64,000 nucleotides of DNA from Mesostigma viride (taxonomy: Eukaryota; Streptophyta; Mesostigmatophyceae; Mesostigmatales; Mesostigmataceae). This document shows positions 11,346 to 22,400 of this stretch, in pieces (the stretch's first letter is position 1; each line of letters starts with the position of its first letter). Under the pieces are notes generated by a model. That model did no database searches and had not been told where the DNA came from. It saw nothing but the letters and a program-made list of their open reading frames with translations. The position numbers and the translations under genes are program-made. The DNA is taken from NCBI GenBank assembly GCA_009746045.1, contig RPFO01001933.1:2501-66500 (forward strand), given 5' to 3'.

Positions 11346-14300
11346 TCAAGCAAGAAAAGGACAAGGACAAGGACAAGGACAAGGACAAGGACAAGGACAA
11401 GGACAAGGACAAGGACAAGGACAAGGACGAGGACAAGGACAAGGACAAGGACAAGGACGAGGACAAGGACAAGGACAAGGGCAAGGACAAGGACAAGGAC
11501 AAGGACAAGGACAAGGACAAGGACAAGGACAAGGACAAGGACAAGGACAAGGACAAGGACAAGGACAAGGACAAGGACAAGGACAAGGACAAGGACAAGG
11601 ACAAGGACAAGGACAAGGACAAGGACAAGGACAAGGACAAGGACAAGGACAAGGCAAGGACAAGGACAAGGACAAGGACAAGGACAAGGACAAGGACAAG
11701 GACAAGGACAAGGACAAGGACAAGGACAAGGACAAGGACAAGGACGAGGACGAGGACAAGGACAAGGACAAGGACAAGGACAAGGACGAGGACGAGGACG
11801 AGGACAAGCACAAGGACAAGGACAAGGACAAGGACAAGGACAAGGACAAGGACAAGGACAAGGACAAGGACAAGGACAAGGACAAGGACAAGGACAAGGA
11901 CAAGGACAAGGACAAGGACAAGGACAAGGACAAGGACAAGGACAAGGACAAGGACAAGGACAAGGACAAGGACAAGGACAAGGACAAGGACAAGGACAAG
12001 GACAAGGACAAGGACAAGGACAAGGACAAGGACAAGGACAAGGACAAGGACAAGGACAAGGACAAGGACAAGGACAAGGACAAGGACAAGGACAAGGACA
12101 AGGACAAGGACAAGGACAAGGACAAGGACAAGGACAAGGACAAGGACAAGGACAAGGACAAGGACAAGGACAAGGACAAGGACAAGGACAAGGACAAGGA
12201 CAAGGACAAGGACAAGGACAAGGACAAGGACAAGGACAAGGACAAGGACAAGGACAAGGACAAGGACAAGGACAAGGACAAGGACAAGGACAAGGACAAG
12301 GACAAGGACAAGGACAAGGACAAGGACAAGGACAAGGACAAGGACAAGGACAAGGACAAGGACAAGGACAAGGACAAGGACAAGGACAAGGACAAGGACA
12401 AGGACAAGGACAAGGACAAGGACAAGGACAAGGACAAGGACAAGGACAAGGACAAGGACAAGGACAAGGACAAGGACAAGGACAAGGACAAGGACAAGGA
12501 CAAGGACAAGGACAAGGACAAGGACAAGGACAAGGACAAGGACAAGGACAAGGACAAGGACAAGGACAAGGACAAGGACAAGGACAAGGACAAGGACAAG
12601 GACAAGGACAAGGACAAGGACAAGGACAAGGACAAGGACAAGGACAAGGACAAGGACAAGGACAAGGCTGGACAAGGACAAGGACAAGGACAAGGACAAG
12701 GACAAGGACAAGGACAAGGACAAGGACAAGGACAAGGACAAGGACAAGGACAAGGACAAGGACAAGGACAAGGACAAGGACAAGGACAAGGACAAGGACA
12801 AGGACAAGGACAAGGACAAGGACAAGGACAAGGACAAGGACAAGGACAAGGACAAGGACAAGGACAAGGACAAGGACAAGGACAAGGACAAGGACAAGGA
12901 CAAGGACAAGGACAAGGACAAGGACAAGGACAAGGACAAGGACAAGGACAAGGACAAGGACAAGGACAAGGACAAGGACAAGGACAAGGACAAGGACAAG
13001 GACAAGGACAAGGACAAGGACAAGGACAAGGACAAGGACAAGGACAAGGACAAGGACAAGGACAAGGACAAGGACAAGGACAAGGACAAGGACAAGGACA
13101 AGGACAAGGACAAGGACAAGGACAAGGACAAGGACAAGGACAAGGACAAGGACAAGGACAAGGACAAGGACAAGGACAAGGACAAGGACAAGGACAAGGA
13201 CAAGGACAAGGACAAGGACAAGGCTGGACAAGGACAAGGACAAGGACAAGGACAAGGACAAGGACAAGGACAAGGACAAGGACAAGGACAAGGACAAGGA
13301 CAAGGACAAGGACAAGGACAAGGACAAGGACAAGGACAAGGACAAGGACAAGGACAAGGACAAGGACAAGGACAAGGACAAGGACAAGGACAAGGACAAG
13401 GACAAGGACAAGGACAAGGACAAGGACAAGGACAAGGACAAGGACAAGGACAAGGACAAGGACAAGGACAAGGACAAGGACAAGGACAAGGACAAGGACA
13501 AGGACAAGGACAAGGACAAGGACAAGGACAAGGACAAGGACAAGGACAAGGACAAGGACAAGGACAAGGACAAGGACAAGGACAAGGACAAGGACAAGGA
13601 CAAGGACAAGGACAAGGACAAGGACAAGGACAAGGACAAGGACAAGGACAAGGACAAGGACAAGGACAAGTGCTGGACAAGGACAAGGACAAGGACAAGG
13701 ACAAGGACAAGGACAAGGACAAGGACAAGGACAAGGACAAGGACAAGGACAAGGACAAGGACAAGGACAAGGACAAGGACAAGGACAAGGACAAGGACAA
13801 GGACAAGGACAAGGACAAGGACAAGGACAAGGACAAGGACAAGGACAAGGACAAGGACAAGGACAAGGACAAGGACAAGGACAAGGACAAGGACAAGGAC
13901 AAGGACAAGGACAAGGACAAGGACAAGGACAAGGACAAGGACAAGGACAAGGACAAGGACAAGGACAGGACGAGGACGAGGACAAGGACAAGGACAAGGA
14001 CAAGGACAAGGACAAGGACAAGGACAAGGACAAGGACAAGGACAAGGACAAGGACAAGGACAAGGACAAGGACAAGGACAAGGACAAGGACAAGGACAAG
14101 GACAAGGACAAGGACAAGGACAAGGACAAGGACAAGGACAAGGACAAGGACAAGGACAAGGGCTGGACAAGGACAAGGACAAGGACAAGGGCTGGACAAG
14201 GACAAGGACAAGGACAAGGACAAGGACAAGGACAAGGACAAGGACAAGGACAAGGACAAGGACAAGGACAAGGACAAGGACAAGGACAAGGACAAGGACA

Positions 14301-15087
14301 AGGACAAGGACAAGGACAAGGACAAGGACAAGGACAAGGACAAGGACAAGGACAAGGACAAGGACAAGGACAAGGACAAGGACAAGGACAAGGACAAGGA
14401 CAAGGACAAGGACAAGGACAAGGACAAGGACAAGGACAAGGACAAGGACAAGGACAAGGACAAGGACAAGGACAAGGACAAGGACAAGGACAAGGACAAG
14501 GACAAGGACAAGGACAAGGACAAGGACAAGGACAAGGACAAGGACAAGGACAAGGACAAGGACAAGGACAAGGACAAGGACAAGGACAAGGACAAGGACA
14601 AGGACAAGGACAAGGACAAGGACAAGGACAAGGCTGGACAAGGACAAGGACAAGGACAAGGACAAGGACAAGGACAAGGACAAGGACAAGGACAAGGACA
14701 AGGACAAGGACAAGGACAAGGACAAGGACAAGGACAAGGACAAGGACAAGGACAAGGACAAGGACAAGGACAAGGACAAGGACAAGGACAAGGACAAGGA
14801 CAAGGACAAGGACAAGGACAAGGACAAGGACAAGGACAAGGACAAGGACAAGGACAAGGACAAGGACAAGGACAAGGACAAGGACAAGGACAAGGACAAG
14901 GACAAGGACAAGGACAAGGACAAGGACAAGGACAAGGACAAGGACAAGGACAAGGACAAGGACAAGGACAAGGACAAGGACAAGGACAAGGACAAGGACA
15001 AGGACAAGGACAAGGACAAGGACAAGGACAAGGACAAGGACAAGGACAAGGACAAGGACAAGGACAAGGACAAGGACAAGGACAAGG
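11346..15087. repeat. (GGACAA)n hexanucleotide array, ~620 copies, in gene A intron 1
   Basis: About 3.7 kb of GGACAA, broken by a few GGACGA variants (about 11429, 11460, 11744-11808, 13967-13980) and by GGCTGGAC interruptions near 12666, 13222, 14162, 14188 and 14633. An AGTGCTGGAC interruption lies at 13670. The sense strand of gene A reads CCTTGT repeats. All six frames are open over long stretches (Gly-Gln, Lys-Asp, Arg-Thr on plus; Cys-Pro, Leu-Ser, Leu-Val on minus), so the >1000-codon frames here are repeat shadows. It lies between the exon 1 donor (15126) and the exon 2 acceptor (10453). Confidence 0.97.
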
Positions 15088-15126
15088 ATGGCGCAAGAAA
15101 ATCACATCCTTGTGCGTAACACCTAC

Positions 15127-15424
15127 CCGGACAGCTGGCAGTGTGTGGTGGGTTGCTTTTCCAGTTGCTGCCGTCGCGGCATCGGAACCCGATGACCCAG
15201 AAGCCGCCGATTTCCTCCGCTCCTTCGCCGCCTTTGCTGCATGAGCGCCGCGCGCCTGTTGCCCCGACGATGGTGCGGGGGAGGGGCATTTGCTGTGCTG
15301 CCGCTGCAGCTTCCGACGGCGCGGAAGGGCCGGCGGCGGGAGGGGGCAACACCGGTGGCGGCGGAGAGCCCGGCGGCGGGGGCGCCGGCGGAGGGGAACG
15401 CGGGTGGTTGTGCGTACAAGCACG
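15127..15424 (-). CDS. Gene A, first visible exon (low-complexity, basic)
   Basis: The exon ends at a good donor (CTGTCCGG-GTAGGT, GT at 15126-15125) in phase 0 with exon 2. It probably starts after a strong acceptor (TTTCTTCTTTGTCGTCTGCG-TGTCACAG, exon from 15424), so an upstream exon or a 5' UTR exon is expected. A start at ATG 15444 is also possible if that acceptor is unused. The chosen frame gives AAKAAKERRKSAASGSSGSD, then ATAATGKATHHTLPAVR. The region is GC-rich and other frames are also open, so the frame choice rests on the in-phase join. Confidence 0.5.
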
Positions 15425-15938
15425 CTGTGACACGCAGACGACAAAGAAGAAATCCGCCGAATATGTTAGCAAGCGGTGCGGTGCAGCACACACACCTGAC
15501 AAAGCTAATAGGTCAACCCTTAAAACCGTGTCCAACTGCCCGCTATAAAAACCGGGCAATGGTCACTTTCCATGATAATGTCCACAAACCAACCTAATAG
15601 TTAGTTATGGTCCATTATAGGACACAAGCACACACATATATTCACCACCTTGGGGGTCATGTCATTGGTCATATTGCAATGTCCTATGGGTGCCAAATAT
15701 AGCACCCCCTGACAGAAAGGAAGCTAGTAAAGGGCTCATGAACACCAAGGTTGCATGTGGAGGAGCAGGGACCCAGCTGCAAGCTCTAACAATAAATGCC
15801 CACTACAAATAGCGGACAGTTTGGTTTGTGACACCTGCTAGCATTACAAAGCTCAATTCTCATCCCGTAGCAACAAAAATGTAATGTCCGCTGTAAATAT
15901 CACTCAAAACGGCTAAAGGGTTAAAACGAAGTTGTAGT
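15425..15938. other. Spacer upstream of gene A, no gene seen
   Basis: Unique-looking sequence between the first visible exon of gene A and element E1. A TATA-like GCTATAAAAACC lies at about 15542 on the plus strand, the wrong orientation for gene A. Neither strand has a convincing coding exon. Confidence 0.4.
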
Positions 15939-17730
15939 TCTATTCCCACTATTACCAATCCACCAACATTTGATTAAAACAATAAGTGGGCAATTACAGA
16001 ACCCATGAGTGAGCCTGCCACGCTGCACCCATTTCATGATTGATTGTAGTTCTCGTTACCCTAGAAACAAACACAAGAAGAGGGAGGGAGGGCGGGACAA
16101 GAAAAAGAGACCTAGAACATCGTGCAAATGGCACTTTAGGGCGGCGTAGCCCGGGCTCGCCTCATGAGCCGTCAGCAACAGTAACTTAATTGCTACTTAA
16201 CTTAACGAACTAGAAATGGCCATACAAAACTGGCCAACTAATTCTAACTCATGGAACCGGTCCAGCCCAAGGCCCACCGTCCCGTAGTACCACTCACATA
16301 GCGGCGTTCATTCTCATCTGTTATAAAGAAACTACGTTCAGAGAACACCGATTCTATTCCCACTATTACCAATCCACCAACATTTGATTAAAACAATAAG
16401 TGGGCAATTACAGAACCCATGAGTGAGCCTGCCACGCTGCACCCATTTCATGATTGATTGTAGTTCTCGTTACCCAACCCCCTTTCCTGGTGCTTTATCT
16501 CCAAAGCTCCGCCAACCACTTTCGCTCAGTGGCTCCCGAGGCTGCCCTGCCGCAACGGTCACGACCATTACAATCGCCGGCGGCTGTAGCGAGCCTCATG
16601 CACGATAACCCTTTGCAGGGCCCCCCCCAGCCTTCCACCCTCGGCCAGTAAAAGAGGGTGTTGAATGTGCACGCAAAGACAAGGAAGAAGACGCCTCGTT
16701 TAACGATCACGGACCTCCCTCAAAGGCCAGTGCCGCCCTAACGAGACGACAACTTGTAGGACGTCACCCGATGCCACCATATCTCGATTACTGTCAACGT
16801 TGTCACCTGGGGGAGTAACTTTCCATATTTCAGGTTTTAGTTGATGAGCAGGCTCTCATCACACACCCCAGCGGCCGATAAAGCGCAAGCGCAACTGGGC
16901 CGGCCAAAATATTTGGTCCTGCCCGGCCCAGGTCCGTCTGTTAAACTGGCCCCTTAAGTCTCGGTCTGAATCGAAATATTGCATAATTCCGGAATTCGTC
17001 CCACCACATTCCCGAGACCTCACGCACCCATAAGAGCGGATGCTGGTAAATATTTTTCTACTTACGCGAGGGCCGACAGACTTGTCGTCCATCACAATGC
17101 CCACTAAAAGTAACCCGACCACCCTTCCTTCGGCAGTCAGCAGTCAGGAACTGCAACCCTGCTGCGACACTCCGCAGCAAAGCGGTAGGCACTGCAGCGT
17201 GGCACGGAAATCTTACTCATGGCTTCAGAGTTCCGTACAGGTGCCACGCGCAGGCAAACGCGAAGTATTTTATAGTCTCTCGTCGGCCAAGAACCCAGCT
17301 GCGGGGAGAAAACCGACGAGGGTAATCAATTTCTTTTTCACAGTCACGTGACTGTTCAAGCTATGTCAGTCACGCGCCATCTCTAATCGGCCACCGCCAG
17401 CCAAAAGGCTGACGCGATTAGGGCAGCATTAAATTTCTTGTAATCCGCCATACCCATACCCCATACATCCGATTACAAGAAAAAGAGACCTAGAACATCG
17501 TGCAAATGGCACTTTAGGGCGGCGTAGCCCGGGCTCGCCTCATGAGCCGTCAGCAACAGTAACTTAATTGCTACTTAACTTAACGAACTAGAAATGGCCA
17601 TACAAAACTGGCCAACTAATTCTAACTCATGGAACCGGTCCAGCCCAAGGCCCACCGTCCCGTAGTACCACTCACATAGCGGCGTTCATTCTCATCTGTT
17701 ATAAAGAAACTACGTTCAGAGAACACCGAT
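15939..17730 (-). mobile_element. Element E1: TOC1/PAT-like split-direct-repeat element
   Basis: Read on the minus strand the layout is A1 (17730-17475, 256 bp), internal region (17474-16476), B1 (16475-16353, 123 bp), A2 (16352-16097, 256 bp), a 35 bp pyrimidine-rich spacer, then B2 (16061-15939, 123 bp). A starts ATCGGTGTTCTCTGAACG and ends TCTCTTTTTCTTGT; B starts GGGTAACGAGAAC and ends GGGAATAGA. A1 and A2, and B1 and B2, appear near-identical by eye. A1-internal-B1-A2-B2 is the split direct repeat structure of PAT/Ngaro/TOC1-type tyrosine-recombinase elements. The ~1 kb internal region has no recombinase or reverse transcriptase frame, so the element is non-autonomous. It closely matches E3. 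Confidence 0.85.
17268..17274 (-). promoter_or_regulatory. TATA box inside element E1
   Basis: On the minus strand the internal region reads ACTATAAAATACTTCGCG, about 460 bases from the A1 start; E3 has the same motif at 56453. It is the only good TATA-like motif noticed in the element and may drive an internal transcript. Confidence 0.4.
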
Positions 17731-17742
17731 TGTTTTGCGGCA

Positions 17743-17861
17743 TCAAGTTTCAAAGTACGTACTGGGATACCCTTCGCCAGCCTGCTTGGCATCCAGGATA
17801 AGATCTTGGAACCAGTAAGGGGGCTTCGCTTGCTGCGGCAGATGGTGCAATCCATTGTGAT
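17743..17861 (-). CDS. Putative terminal exon beside E1
   Basis: After an acceptor (TATGTTTTGCGCGCAG, exon from 17861) one minus-strand frame reads LHHLPQQAKPPYWFQDLILD, then AKQAGEGYPSTYFET and a stop at 17743. The composition looks like real protein rather than repeat shadow. It lies 12 bp from the E1 boundary. The upstream side is the 79 bp tandem repeat, so the preceding exon is not found here. The family is not recognised. It may be the 3' end of a gene whose intron holds the tandem repeat, or a fragment. Confidence 0.4.
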
Positions 17862-17914
17862 CTGCGCGCAAAACATACACAAACAACCAAACCCTCATAG
17901 GTTGAGCAATCCAC

Positions 17915-18290
17915 AAAATCATGCCATTACTGTAACAACATGGGCAAAGCATACACAAACGAACAACCATCATAGATTGAGCTAACAATCCAGAAAATCA
18001 TGCCATTACTGTAACAACATGGGCAAAGCATACACAAACGAACAACCATCATAGATTGAGCTAGCAATCCACAACATTATGCCATTACTGTAACAACATG
18101 GGCAAAGCATACACAAACGAACAACCATCATAGATTGAGCTAGCAATCCACAACATCATGCCATTACTGTAACAACATGGGCAAAGCATACACAAACGAA
18201 CAACCATCATAGATAGAGCAATCCACAACATCATGCCATTAATGTAATAACATGGGCAAAACATACACAAACAAATAGCCATGATAGGGC
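17915..18290. repeat. ~79 bp tandem repeat, about 4.5 copies
   Basis: Units contain ATGCCATTACTGTAACAACA, TGGGCAAAGCATACACAAAC, GAACAACCATCATAGATTGA and GCAATCCACAACATC. The ATGCCATTA motif recurs near 17931, 18000, 18079, 18158 and 18234. Short minus-strand frames across it are shadows. It separates the 17743 exon from the plastid-derived block. Confidence 0.9.
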
Positions 18291-18329
18291 ATTAAGAGAA
18301 TAGCCATGATTGGGGCAATAAGAGAATTT

Positions 18330-18873
18330 TTTTGTTCAATTCAATGATCACAATTTATGCACACAGTCGATGCATTCATAAATGAGGCAGGTTCTTCCGA
18401 AAATTGGCTCCGTCGTAGAGTGTCAACGGCCAACTTGCAAACACGCACGTTACATGATATACATCCTAGTCATTATGGTCCTATACAAACGCCAGAAGGG
18501 CCGAATACCGGTTTAATTGGATCTTTAGCTACGCATAGTAAAGTAAATGAATATGTTTTCTTGTCCTTTTTATACATTACAAAAAAATCAAGTAATTAAA
18601 AGTGAAATACCTATTTTTATACCTCCACATCAACAAGATCAATTTAAATTCGCCCCAGAATATTTATTACTTTCTTGTTACTCTAGTGTTGAAAATAATT
18701 ATGTTCATGTGCGATATAAACCAGAATTTAGTAGTAAAGCAGAAGAAGTCGATTATTTGGGGATTTCTCCAACGCAAGCTTCAATAGCTACTTCATTTAT
18801 TCCCTTGGTGGAACATGATGATGCAATCCGAGCATTAATGGGTTGTAATATGCAAAGACAAGCAGTTCCATGA
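18330..18873 (+). pseudogene. rpoB: Plastid-derived rpoB fragment (NUPT)
   Basis: The plus strand encodes a piece of the plastid RNA polymerase beta subunit. It includes [29 protein letters not shown], then [40 protein letters not shown] and NMQRQAVP, all conserved in bacterial and plastid RpoB. It is a decayed copy: three residues expected between SHYG and PI (usually RIC) are missing, there is one frameshift at about 18550-18570, and similarity ends right after QRQAVP at 18873. The block is much more AT-rich than its surroundings, as expected for transferred plastid DNA. It cannot encode a working polymerase subunit. Confidence 0.9.
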
Positions 18874-19109
18874 CACCAAGGTTGAGACTTACATGCATGG
18901 GACAAGAAAAACCTCGTTGCAAGGGTTGAAACAATAACGAAATTGTATGACCACAGACACATAAAATGGAAGGCTTGCTCAGTATTATTATTTACCCATC
19001 AATCAATTTTAAAGGCAAGGAAATGTTGAAATACGGACGACCGTCCCAAGTTCGCCAGCATTAACAAAAGCATTTCTGTGACAAGAACAGTGGGCGACCA
19101 TTCCCATTA
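18874..19109. other. Spacer, no feature recognised
   Basis: Short unique sequence between the plastid-derived fragment and the first gene of the minus-strand cluster. Confidence 0.4.
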
Positions 19110-19891
19110 TTATCTTTTCCTCTTTTGTTTCTTCCCCTTCCCGGACTCGCATGCATAAGCGACGTCCGCCATCCCCAAACGATGCAAAATTTTGTTGGAG
19201 CTCTGCATCTTCTCCAACAGTTCTTGATCCGATTCCTCCTTTGCACGACGCGCTTCCTCTGCCTTCGCCTTTGCGGCCTCCACATCTGCATCTATATCCG
19301 CCTTCACCACCATCCTGATCAAACGGTCCCGCTCCTCAGGCCTCTCGGCAGTCCCACCGGCTCTGCGGCAAGAAGAGCCTCCAAAATATCCTTGTGCAGT
19401 CTTTGTGCTTCCACAAATCCATTATTCGTCATCAAGGTGTACGCGCATTCACGCGCCACACCCTGCAAGGAATCCCCCATGGTAACGTTAAGCCCATGAG
19501 CAAACCCGTACGCGCTGTCCCCCTCTGCCAAAATCTCGAGTCCCTGCCTGTCGAGGCGCACCAGCTCAACTTTCCGTTCCCCAGTGTGCGTTGCCGTGAA
19601 GTGGAGGACCGAGCGTGTCATTCCGGTCTTCCCCATCAACATCTGCAAACTTGCTACGTATGCGATCCCACGAGCGCACACGTCCTCCAACTTCTCGGCA
19701 AAAGGTAGATGTGTCTTGCAATACACATCCAATCCCTCCAGTGGTCTATCACATCTAAGAAATCCACACCCCCCGTATGGATCCTTGGCATGTTGGTACT
19801 CGAGGTCGTGCGCTTGTAGGAACTTGTAATGTTCCGCGCACAGTCCCTCGACCCTTACGGGCTCCGTACAGATTTTGCATTTCGTTGCCAT
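19110..19891 (-). CDS. Zinc-motif protein with Lys-rich coiled-coil tail
   Basis: The start is ATG at 19891, directly after a CAG that looks like a splice acceptor (CAATTGCGCAG-ATGG). The N-terminus has two Cys/His motifs: C5-x2-C8-x9-C18-x2-H21 (CKIC...CAEH), then GGCGFLRC...CKTH. These are probable metal ligands shared with the genes at 20118 and 21301. A middle domain follows (SVLHFTATHTGERKVELVRL). A one-base shift near 19353-19355 (GGG on the coding strand) breaks the frame; with one extra G it continues into a charged helix (AAKAKAEEARRAKEESDQEL) and a basic tail (GKGKKQKRKR) ending at 19110. About 260 residues. No known family; a nuclear role is a guess from the tail. Confidence 0.6.
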
Positions 19892-20117
19892 CTGCGCAAT
19901 TGCCATGAGTCCCATACAGCAGCCATTGTATAACAGGGGCAATGAGCACCGTCAGAACCCCCTCTGGCGTCTTTCTCACACAATTCTCAATCTAGTCTTT
20001 TTGTGCAATAATTGTTGGTTCAAAGAAGGTCCGTTCAAAGAAGTTTTATGAGACAAAATAAATTAGTTTCAATTACACGCATCAGATTAATCAAATCATA
20101 TTTTCTCCCTCTCTTTC

Positions 20118-20690
20118 TTACTGAGCAATTCTGTCCATCCTGCCCCTCTTTGCCGGCTTCTCATCAATCTCCTCATCAAAATCACACACACGTCTAATCT
20201 GCTGTCTAATCTGCTCTACCAACCCCCCCTTGCGCATCAGGTCTTTCACCTCCCCCTTCAAGAGCGCTGTCACGAGTCGCGCGCACTCATACGCGGACTC
20301 CGTGGCCAGGTCCCTTCCCATATCATGCCACACTTTGGCCGTTGGACAGTCGGGATGGTCTCCCATGTAAGCCCACACATGCCTTGGCGGCTTGTCCTCT
20401 CCGCCTATCCCCTCTCCAGGTCGCATCTGTCCCACCTCCTCTATCACCCACTCTGCATCACGCAGCATGAATCGAGGCTTCTTGTCAACATAGTACAAGA
20501 CCAAAACCATGTTGTTGGGCCAAGGCTTCCACTTTTTCGTCACGATGTGACGGTCAATCGTCATCAGCCCGCTCTCGATTTCGGCAAACAACGCCCCCCA
20601 TACGTCAGAATGCTTGGGACAGAACCACTCGCTGTCCGTCGGCATTCCTTCCCATTGACAATCCGGATGTTCGCATCGAATGGGGTCCAT
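20118..20690 (-). CDS. Small zinc-motif protein, cluster paralogue
   Basis: 190 codons from ATG 20690, which again follows a CAG (GATGTGCACAG-ATGG). An upstream in-frame start at 20747 is possible if that CAG is not an acceptor. The motif C6-x4-C11-x12-C24-x2-H27 (CEHPDC...CPKH) matches the N-terminal module of its neighbours. It is followed by a mixed alpha/beta-looking domain (NMVLVLYYVDKKPRFMLRDA) and a C-terminal charged tail (KPAKRGRMDRIAQ). Palindrome copies lie at about 20745 and 20790, just 5' of the gene. No described family is recognised; it may be a lineage-specific expansion. Confidence 0.65.
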   Translation of the reverse strand: MDPIRCEHPDCQWEGMPTDSEWFCPKHSDVWGALFAEIESGLMTIDRHIVTKKWKPWPNNMVLVLYYVDKKPRFMLRDAEWVIEEVGQMRPGEGIGGEDKPPRHVWAYMGDHPDCPTAKVWHDMGRDLATESAYECARLVTALLKGEVKDLMRKGGLVEQIRQQIRRVCDFDEEIDEKPAKRGRMDRIAQ

Positions 20691-20884
20691 CTGTGCACAT
20701 CGATATTTTTTACACCACCCGCAAACGCACGCATTCAGCAGGGTCAACGGCCGTTGGCCCTGTTAAATTCCACACATCCCAACGGCCGTTGGCCTTAGAC
20801 GCACAAAACTTGACACCATCAGGCGATTTTTTCCAAATGATTCTTCTTTATTAAATAAATTTACATTCATCCTAAAATCACATT

Positions 20885-21229
20885 CTAGTCAACATCCTCC
20901 CCATCTTTAGTGGGTTGCATTCGACCCCAATTGTCGTTCATAAAACTGACCAAAACATGAGCCGGAGTCCCCACATCCTCCTCACGCCTCAATTTACGCA
21001 ATACACCTTTAGCAATTCCACCATACCCATCAACCTCCGACATCATCATGCCCACGCCATCAAGACGTTCAGCGTGCAATTGCCCGTCCTCTTCGAGAAC
21101 CAGATCGGGCAGGTCTTCCAGTTCGGCCTCCACAATCTCTATCAGGTTTTCCTTTGTAGTCTCCCCCCCTTCCTTTCCTTCTTTTCCGCACTCCATCCTA
21201 CACCCTGCCCCTGCACAACCGACGTCCAT
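20885..21229 (-). CDS. Small acidic protein with truncated Cys motif
   Basis: 114 codons from ATG 21229. It opens MDVGCAGAGC, which mirrors the M-x3-C-x4-C opening of the neighbouring zinc-motif proteins but lacks the C-x2-H half. The rest is acidic (EIVEAELEDLPDLVLEEDGQ) and ends PTKDGEDVD. A palindrome copy lies about 45 bp upstream (21273). It may be a truncated or specialised family member. Confidence 0.5.
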   Translation of the reverse strand: MDVGCAGAGCRMECGKEGKEGGETTKENLIEIVEAELEDLPDLVLEEDGQLHAERLDGVGMMMSEVDGYGGIAKGVLRKLRREEDVGTPAHVLVSFMNDNWGRMQPTKDGEDVD

Positions 21230-21300
21230 GGCAAGTTAAGAAACGGACTCAGCTCACAGGACATTTTGCAAGTCCAACGGCCGTTGGCGACCAAAAACAC

Positions 21301-22082
21301 CTAGTCGCATGCATTCCTTGCTCTCTCCACCAAAGCAGAGGCCAGGACGACCCTTTCCACGACCTTTTCAATTTCCTCCCCCTCAGCATCAGCAACAACG
21401 GTCATGGCAAATCGGGCTTGGCGCTTAACCCCCGATGCCAGAACGGCAGCCATCTCCACACGAGTTTTTGAGACTTCAACAGGTACAGGCAATTCGCCGA
21501 CCGCAAAAGTAAGCCTTGCGAGGTGCGGGACCCACCAATCACCTTCCAAAAATCCGCAACCCCATCCAATCATGAAATACAACAACAGGTCTGCGCCCAT
21601 GGCGCCTGCGATATCCAAGTCGTCATGCGAAACAATCGCATGCACGTCATCCTCCGAGCACAGCATCCATGTAAAAACGGCGTCCCCGAAACCTTGGCAG
21701 TAGGCATACGAGTCAAAGTCAGGGTGATTCAACATCCATTCCCGCGACCTGACCGCCATTCTTTCCAGACTTCCAGCACTGTCCACCTCAAAACTCAGGA
21801 CAAGAGGTCCTTCACCAGCACTGGACTCGCCATGCACAAACAACAAGCCTCCTTTGATCACCTCTTGCATCTCCCCTGACAACTTGGCGTGTCCATCACA
21901 AAAAGGCATGCAATCCGTCCCGAATGGAAGCTGGCAATCCCGGGCGATACACCCCCCTTTTTTGCAAACAAATCCTTCACCCTCCCTGCCATTCCCGTTC
22001 GCACGCTGACATGACGCACGCACAAGTCATCCCCTCCTGCTCTCGCTTCCTGGCACCACGCAACCGTGCATTTGACCGCCAT
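21301..22082 (-). CDS. Zinc-motif protein with G-run frameshift
   Basis: ATG at 22082 follows a CAG (GGTGGTCGCAG-ATGG). There are two Cys/His modules: C5-x4-C10-x10-C21-x2-H24 (CTVAWC...CVRH), then CIARDC...CDGH. Between them the frame breaks at C6 in 21952-21957; one added G on the coding strand joins KDLFAKK to GGCIARDC. The C-terminal domain includes VFTWMLCSEDDVHAIVSHDD and a Cys/Trp-rich IGWGCGFLEGDWWVPHLARL and ends near ERARNACD at 21301. Total about 260 residues. Probably a paralogue of the 19110 and 20118 genes. Palindromes lie 5' (22121) and 3' (21273). Confidence 0.62.
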
Positions 22083-22400
22083 CTGCGACCACCAACACCG
22101 TTTGATACACATTTCTCACCGTCAACGGCCGTTGGCTTGAAACAACAAGAATGATTTATTACTCGCACGAAAATCACACCATTTTCCAGCCTCCAACGGC
22201 CGTTGGCGCACGAAAAATGCACGAAAAAAATTTTTATTATGCATTTATTGATTACATCCATAGTGCCACGTGGCGAATCACACCCAACTTTCCAGCTGCC
22301 AACGGCCGTTGGCGCAAAGAAAATCAAACCCTAATTTGCAGGTTCCAACGGCCGTTGGCGCAAAGAAAATCACACCCAACACTTCAGTCGCATAATCGAT
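22083..22400. repeat. Gene-flank segmental duplication, copy 1
   Basis: This flank and 22989-23300 are diverged copies: both contain ACACCGTTTGATA, CATTTCTCACCGTCAACGGC, TTATTATGCATTTATT, ACATCCATRGTGCCACGTGG, AATCAAACCCTAATTTGCA and CTTCAGTCGCA. Copy 1 carries palindromes at about 22121, 22194, 22300 and 22346. Its 22384-22400 end runs into the 3' end of the next gene. Confidence 0.88.

Noticed and set aside
11267-15559. Very long open frames (up to ~1430 codons) over the hexamer array
   Set aside because: They are simple dipeptide translations of GGACAA/CCTTGT in all six frames; the array lies in an intron of gene A.
15939-17730. E1 and E3 as two tandem solo LTRs or LTR retrotransposons
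   Set aside because: Repeats are split (A and B separately duplicated), ends are not TG...CA, and the long-then-short order is the same at three loci, which fits split direct repeats better.
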